DNA from: Lucinisca nassula
Lineage: Eukaryota; Mollusca; Bivalvia; Lucinida; Lucinidae
Direction: 5' to 3'
DNA: 64,000 nucleotides
Assembly: GCA_963580285.1 (NCBI GenBank)
Contig: OY757011.1
Location: 167,677,406-167,741,405, forward strand
The translations under genes were made by a program, and so were the position numbers. Each line of letters begins with the position of its first letter. The stretch's first letter is position 1. Positions 58,361 through 64,000 of this stretch are shown here, piece by piece. A model generated the notes under the pieces. That model had not been told where the DNA came from. It did not search any database and was given only the letters and a program-made list of their open reading frames with translations.

Positions 58361-61300
58361 ATGGCAGGAGATGTCGAACTAAACCCAGGTCCAGCAAACG
58401 ATGGTCACTGCGTATCATTCTTACATTGCAATATTAGGAGTATTCGTAATAAACTGAGTTACATTATTGATAACTTGAGTGATTTTGATATTTTGTCTTT
58501 TACGGAAACACACCTTGACCATAATTTGTCAACTGAAATACTGAAACTTCCGGAATTTGAAACTCCTTATCGAAAAGACAGAAACAGCCATGGTGGGGGA
58601 ATTTTGGTTTATGTCTCATCAATCTTGTGCCATAAAAGACGACTTGATTTGGAAACATACTGGGACGAGTGTATCTGGATTGAAACTCGGATAAATAATG
58701 AATTATATCTAATTGGTACCTTCTACAGCCCCAGAACTTCGGATCCGAACTTTTTTAATGCATTGAATTTTAATTTAGAAAAGGCCATGGAACTTAGTCG
58801 GAATATAATTATCCTGGGTGACTTAAATGATGATTTACTGAATATGAACAATCGCTTGTTGAAGGGTGTGCTACTCGAAAATTCACTAAGAAATATTATC
58901 ACTGTTCCCACTCGTGGTAGAGCCCTTCTTGATCCAATTATACTACCGGAGCACATAAATGCTTGTGACTCTGGTACTCTTCCTATTCCTGCTGACATAT
59001 CGGACCATTCTGCAACTTTTGTAACGATCCCTCACAATTATACTGTCAACACTTCGTACACTCGTAGGGTATGGCTGTATAAAAGGGCTAATTTTGATGA
59101 ACTAAGTGAAAAAATTCGATTATTTGATTGGAATTGTCTTCGGGAAGGAAACTTAAATAATGCATGCAATTTTTTTGTTGAAAAATTTATGGAATTTGTT
59201 AAATCAACTATCCCACACAAAGATGTGACCATCAGACCAACAGATAAGCCATGGTACGATTCAGAAATTCGGCAAACTTCTCGTAAACGTGACCGGCTTA
59301 AAAGAAAAGCTGTAAAATCTTCATTACCATCTGATTGGGCTAAATACAGAACAATCCGCAACAAAGTGAACAACCTGAAAAAGCACGCGAAAGAAATATT
59401 TTATAATAACTTAGAACTATCTCTTTTGACTTCTTTTAGCAATAGTAAGAAAGACTTTTGGAAAATAATGCGTCATTTTGTAAGAAAAACTGATTCGGTA
59501 TCCTCAATTCCACCACTTAGCACCGTGTCTGGCTCTGGAGAAGTCACCTTTCATGTTTCTGACGAAGAAAAAGCCAACTGTTTAAACTCATACTTTGCTT
59601 CAATTTCTACTGTAGACGACTCAAATGCAGTTTTACCACCATTTGCTGAACTCACGAACAATTCATTAGATCATATTGAGATTACTGAAAACGAAATCAA
59701 AGATATAATCGATACTTTAAATGTCAATAAGGCTTCCGGACCTGATCTCATAAGTAATAAAATGATAAAACATGTATCAGACACTATTTCGAAACCATTG
59801 TGCATAGTTATTAATCGCTCAATGAACGAAGGCATCTATCCAGACATTTGGAAATTTGGCAGTATTGTTCCCATCTATAAAAAAGGTGATAGGACAATGC
59901 CGTCAAATTACAGACCTGTACAACTTATTAGTAACTTAGGTAAAATTCACGAACGTGTTGTGTTTAAACATTTATATAATTTTCTGTATAGTAATAACCT
60001 TATATATAAATATCAGTCAGGATTTAGGCCAGGACATTCGACAACATACCAACTCATCGACATCTATCATCATATATGCCAGTCCTTCGATGAAAAACAG
60101 TTTTCATGCATGATATTTTGTGACATTTCGAAGGCTTTCGACAAAGTTTGGCACCGTGGACTACTGTTCAAATTACGACAAAATGGAATCAAAGGAAAGC
60201 TATTAAAATGGTTATCTGACTATCTTTCGTCCAGAAGACAAATAGTACAAATCAATTCTACTTCTTCCAAAGTTCTTCATGTCTCAGCAGGAGTCCCACA
60301 GGGTTCTGTACTTGGTCCTTTGTTATTTCTTACATACATTAATGACATAACTGAGAACCTTTTAAGTCTAGTTCGACTTTTTGCTGATGATAGTTCTCTC
60401 TTTTGTTCTGCATCAGACATTCATGACATCGAAGGTATCATGAACCATGACTTAGCTATTATCTCTGCATGAGCATCAAGATGGTTGGTGGACTTCCACC
60501 CAGAAAAGACTGAAGCGATCTTATTTTCCCTAAGATCTATACCAAATTTACCGGCACTTAATTTTAACAGAACTGCAGTCCAATTTGTAGACAGTCATAA
60601 ACATTTAGGTGTAACTCTTTCAAAAACGGGCCAGTGGCATAGCCACATCGATAACATTTTAACATCTGCAAGTAAGACCATTGGTATTATGAGAAAACTG
60701 AAATATAATTTTAGTCGTAAAGCCCTAAACCAAATGTATCTTTCATACGTTAGACCTCTTTTAGAATATTCATCTATTGTCTGGGATGGCTGCACTGAGT
60801 ATGAAAAGACATCTCTGGAGCGACTTCAAAATGAAGCTGCTCGGATTGTAACTGGCCTAACACGTTCTGTCTCTATTGTTAATTTGTACAGAGAATGCGG
60901 CTGGGACTCTTTAGCAAACAGAAGACATTTTCAAAAGTTATGTTTTATGTACAAGGCTGTTAATAATCTTACGCCGAACTATATAACTGATATCGTCCCA
61001 CCTACTGTTGGAGAAATATCAAATTATCCTCTTCGTAACCGAGATAACATTTCCACATCGTACATTCGAACCGAAGTCTTTTCTAGATCTTGTGTGCCAT
61101 CTTCTGTTCGGCTCTGGAACAATTTACGATCTGTATCTAAAGATTCGGACACATATACGTCTTTCAGATATTTGTTAAAAGGAGAAATGTTAAATGTTGC
61201 AATCGTTCCAGATTATTTTACTGAAGGGAACAGAAAATTATCAATTTGGCATGCGCGAATTCGTAATAACTGTAGTGACCTGAAAAACGATCTCTATGAA

Positions 61301-61543
61301 AATCATTTGAACAACGACAGAATGTGTGCATGTGGAAGTGAAATTGAAGATTCTCACCATTATTTCTTTGAATGCAATAATTATAACATTCAGAGAATAC
61401 TTATGTTTAGACAAACTCGCGCTTTTCACCCACTTAGTCTGGATACTTTACTGTATGGTAAACAATGTTTAACCAATGAACAGAATACTCTTCTTTTTCA
61501 GGCTGTTCATAGATTTATCAAAGACACCAAGAGATTTACTTAA
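58361..61543 (+). pseudogene. LINE endonuclease/reverse transcriptase ORF, one in-frame TGA
   Basis: There are 1,060 codons to the final TAA, numbered from ATG 58361. Endonuclease: HCNIRS at 22-27, FTETH with catalytic Glu49, GTFYSP with Tyr122, GDLND at 153-157, SDH at 214-216. Reverse transcriptase: CDISKAFDKVWH with Asp588 (motif A), AGVPQGSVLGP from about 643 (motif B), FADD at 674-677 (motif C). C-terminal region: LERLQNEAARIVTG thumb-like segment and a CACG...HHYFFEC Cys/His cluster near 990-1010. Codon 704 (60470-60472) is TGA; the frame resumes at once with ASRWLVDFHPEK, so a single TGG-to-TGA change is likely. Otherwise there are no frameshifts, which suggests a young copy. Confidence 0.88.
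58367..58393 (+). other. 2A-like ribosome-skipping motif GDVELNPGP
   Basis: Residues 3-11 are GDVELNPGP, matching the D-[VI]-E-x-N-P-G-P consensus. Known behaviour of the motif: the ribosome skips the Gly-Pro bond (here G10/P11). It is preceded in frame by hydrophobic VFVIWILCI, the usual kind of upstream context. 2A-like motifs at the N-termini of non-LTR ORFs are known from sea urchins and molluscs. Activity here is inferred, not shown. Confidence 0.85.
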
Positions 61544-61820
61544 TCTCTAGTCTCTAAATTTGACATGCTCAAAAGCTATACTTGTTCCCATATCTGTGGT
61601 CGGCTTAAACACATGAGAACATTGAGGGTCGCAAAAAGCACAGCACACTTTTCTACTCTTCCTTTATTTCCTTTCTCTTCTTTCGTCTAGTCTACTCTGT
61701 TTGTATCTTCACAATTGTTCATTTGCCATGTTGTTGCTTTGTATCTTTATTGTAGGGGAAGGGCTGTAACTAATGTTGCGAGAACTTGTAGCCCAACCCC
61801 ATTGCTATATCTAAAAAGGC

Positions 61821-61826
61821 AATAAA
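61821..61826 (+). promoter_or_regulatory. Polyadenylation-type AATAAA near LINE 3' end
   Basis: AATAAA lies 278 bases after the LINE stop codon, followed by an AT-rich end without a long A tract. It fits a CR1-type 3' end that does not rely on poly(A). Confidence 0.5.
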
Positions 61827-62039
61827 ATATGTTTAATCTAATCATTTTTAAATCCATTTTATTGGAATGTGGAAAATCTTGTAAAAATCAATTTATTGGG
61901 TAGACCTAGGTGAGGTATTAAAGAGAGAAGTACATTTATTGTAAAATCCTAAGCTAAAATAAGGAAAATTTAGGGAAAATAAGTGAAACGTTTTACGAAG
62001 TCCAAGACATGTAACTGTCCATGATGCCCTTATTGTAAA

Positions 62040-62307
62040 TTTTGTTTGTTTGATTTGAGGTTTCAACGTCCCCGTCAACACTGTAAAGGTCATTTTGGAG
62101 ACGTCGCTTCCAATTTTGTGGGACTTATACCCGACATTGAGATGAAATGACATCCCAATCCCTGCCGCCCAATAAAGCTAATAGGGTTTATAAGCATGGA
62201 CAGTCCAATTCGCAGGCTTAGATCCTCTATGCGGTTTACCAGTACTTGTGTGCGGGTCGGTTTCAGCTCTGCGTGGAAGCATCATGCAGCCCATCTATTT
62301 CTTCAAC
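62040..62307 (-). mobile_element. SINE-like S1 copy 9
   Basis: Target duplication CCCTTATTGTAAA at 62027-62039 and 62308-62320. A small internal deletion lies near 62212. Confidence 0.88.
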
Positions 62308-62581
62308 CCCTTATTGTAAAATCCTTCTGGGAAACTAAGGAAACAAAATTATACAAAGTCCATGATGCCCTACATAACTGACAAATTACTAAACCAGAAA
62401 AACAACAACATGCAAACTGACAAGAAAACCATTGTAGTGTCACAAAAACACATCACCGAGATTTTCCAGGGTTGGTCTCTTACACATTAACAATACCATC
62501 GTTGTCCAGTGCCAAGCCTATAAAATATTCTTACTGTTCAAATGAAAATGACTGACTAGAACAGAATCTCTCTCTCTCTTT

Positions 62582-62910
62582 CTGATCAGGGTCTACACGG
62601 TTTGCCATTCCATTTGCACCTTTTGGACTCCTTGCTGGATCATGAAACAAATTTGTTAAAATTTTGAGAGGATCACAGCAGGTCCTCAAGGTGCCCCAAT
62701 TATTAGCCCTTCTCTTGCTGTTCATGACAACCCCTATCTTTGCAAACAGTGTAGATCCAGATCAGCCATCTGATCAGGATCTACACTGTTTGGCATTCAG
62801 TTTATGAATTTGTAGGAATAAATTACATCAAGTAATTTGATTGGCTGATAGACAGAAATGGGTGTGGCTTAAATGAATATTCAGCAAGAGAAGGGTTAGG
62901 ATTTTTACAG
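62582..62910 (+). mobile_element. MITE family III copy f, interrupted
   Basis: Right half of family III (CTGATCAGGGTCTACACGG, GGACTCCTTGCTGGA) split by family I copy 19; the remaining GATTTTTACAGTATTA follows at 62900. Confidence 0.75.
62703..62899 (+). mobile_element. MITE family I copy 19, inside a family III MITE
   Basis: Flanked by TTAG at 62703-62706 and 62896-62899. Removing it restores AATTATTAGGATTTTTAC, the expected 3' end of family III (compare 53075-53090). The target is a TTAG variant of TTAA, duplicated. Confidence 0.9.
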
Positions 62911-63037
62911 TATTACCCTTATGGATGAAAAAAAAGTATCTGAAGAAAAACCACCTTACTTTCCGTGAAGAGCTTGGCCTCTCTCGTGACATGAGAAAGA
63001 CTCAAACCAACAGTGATGAAAGATCTAATGTTTAAGA

Positions 63038-63344
63038 TTTGTTTGTTTTTGTTTGATTTGAGGTCTGACTTCCCCGTCAACACTGTATAGGTCATTTTGG
63101 AGACATGGCTTCAAATTCTGTGGGACTTTTACCCGACATTGAGATGAAATAACATCTCAAGCCCTGCGGTCCAATGAAACCAATAGGGTTTATATGTATG
63201 GACGGTCTGACTCGCACCACATTTCCTGGGCAGGCTTAGAACCTCCAAGTGGTTTACCAGTAACCATGTGCAGTCAGTTTCAGCTCTGCGTGGAAGCATC
63301 ATGCAGCCCAATATATTTCTTCAAGCCCCGATGGGCAGGGGCCA
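63038..63344 (-). mobile_element. SINE-like S1 copy 10
   Basis: Duplication CTAATRTTTAAGA at 63025-63037 and 63345-63357 with one mismatch, so probably older. Confidence 0.85.
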
Positions 63345-63546
63345 CTAATATTTAAGAAACATCTCTCATAACCACTAGAACTCAAATGTTCATAATGAAT
63401 GGCTGAAGGCCAGAAGCATATACATTTAGTTTTTTTCTGCAGTATAGGGATCAGCATCTATTTTCTTAGTTGTTTTTCCATCTACCCAAAATGACTAGGC
63501 ACAAAAGCTCTTCAGTGCTGATGTCCATGGCAACAGTTATTTATAG

Positions 63547-64000
63547 ACAAGAGGGCCAAGATGGCCCTGAATTGCTCATCTGATTTCAATATGTCATATG
63601 AAGCTTCTGGATCAAACCCCCTATTTGCAAGAATTCAACAATGGGTGAGTTAACTTCAGAAACTCAGGGGTGAAATGCCTTAGTATAAGAGTTTAAGGAT
63701 CTTTGAAAAGGGCACTAAGTTCAAACAGCTACAAGACATATGCCTGCAGATAATATCAAGGAATTAATTGCTTACACAAAGCAGCATCTACTGCTGTTGC
63801 TACTGATACTACAATAAACAAAATACTACAGTTCTAGATGATGTATCTCCTGTCAGGTTCGACAGCTACTGTCAGAGATGCAACCTACAGCCAGGAAAAT
63901 GATGCCTGTGAATAAAAAGCCTAGCAACTACCGTTTCTTTATGCTGAGCACTCAGAGCAATCAGGGCATTTTGTTGACAAATGTGGGTTTTCACTCAGGG
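63547..64000 (+). mobile_element. Helentron/HINE-like element H6, 5' part
   Basis: Starts ACAAGAGGGCCAAGATGGCC and TTGCTCATCTGA, then runs off the window. The internal sequence shows no repeat unit yet. Confidence 0.5.

Larger units (their letters stand above)
57918..61850 (+). mobile_element. CR1/Jockey-type non-LTR retrotransposon with 2A-like peptide
   Basis: The element has an apurinic-type endonuclease plus reverse transcriptase in one ORF, a C-terminal Cys/His-rich segment, a ~280-bp 3' UTR and an AATAAA near the end. There are no LTRs. The boundaries are approximate: the 5' end is set by the last in-frame stop before the upstream ORF fragment, and the 3' end by the short AT-rich tail after AATAAA. 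No separate ORF1 (gag-like) is recognised. One MITE insertion and one nonsense codon disable it. Confidence 0.85.

Noticed and set aside
62566..62582. (CT)n microsatellite as a regulatory GAGA site
   Set aside because: A short simple repeat with no supporting promoter context.

Overview
The window reads as nuclear DNA of a mollusc, most likely a bivalve. It is AT-rich, has long introns, is packed with short nested mobile elements, and shows no prokaryotic gene structure. The species call is an inference from repeat style: satellite-bearing Helitron-like elements that end in CTAA, tRNA-derived SINEs, TTAA-target MITEs, and a non-LTR retrotransposon carrying a 2A-like peptide. I could not test it against a database.

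The one host gene I can support lies on the minus strand, between about 52.8 and 33.9 kb. It is the 3' part of a PDZ-LIM (ALP/PDLIM/Zasp-type) gene. Seven exons join in one reading frame with consistent splice phases. They encode a post-PDZ linker, an NRSA-type motif, a glycine-rich linker with a ZM (Zasp-like) motif, a low-complexity linker, and one complete C-terminal LIM domain whose zinc ligands are all present. The PDZ-coding exons are not seen and probably lie beyond 64 kb. The introns hold most of the repeats of the right half. A decayed duplicate of the LIM-start exon sits just downstream of the functional one.

A near full-length 2A-tagged CR1/Jockey-type LINE occupies about 57.9-61.85 kb on the plus strand. 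It encodes an endonuclease and a reverse transcriptase. Two lesions break it: an in-frame TGA just after the RT FADD motif, and a 205-bp MITE inserted at TTAA upstream of the 2A motif. Removing the MITE and one TTAA on paper puts the upstream reading frame in phase with the 2A ORF.

The rest is mobile-element archaeology. (1) Nineteen copies of a piggyBac-like TTAA MITE (family I), plus three other MITE families (II-IV), share one core hairpin module. (2) At least six Helentron/HINE-like elements share 5' ACAAGAGGRCC and 3' hairpin-plus-CTAA termini but carry different internal satellites. (3) A 4.7-kb inverted-repeat element flanked by CCGG duplications sits inside one of those satellites; it hosts a 1.5-kb TIR element, which hosts two SINEs, one of which hosts a third SINE. 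(4) Ten copies of a SINE-like element with a CAAAC-rich tail and three tRNA-derived SINE families are present, many with exact target duplications. Several insertions can be checked inside the window because an empty-site copy is also present.

Left to right: 0-4.6 kb MITEs and SINEs; 4.6-11.6 kb one nested Helentron-like complex; 11.6-17 kb satellites, SINEs and a Tc1-like remnant; 17-20.7 kb satellite elements; 20.7-25.5 kb mostly unassigned AT-rich sequence; 25.5-33.5 kb MITEs and satellite arrays; 33.9-52.8 kb the PDZ-LIM gene and its intronic repeats; 53-57.9 kb hairpin elements and unassigned sequence; 57.9-61.85 kb the LINE; 62-64 kb SINEs, a nested MITE pair and the start of another Helentron-like element.
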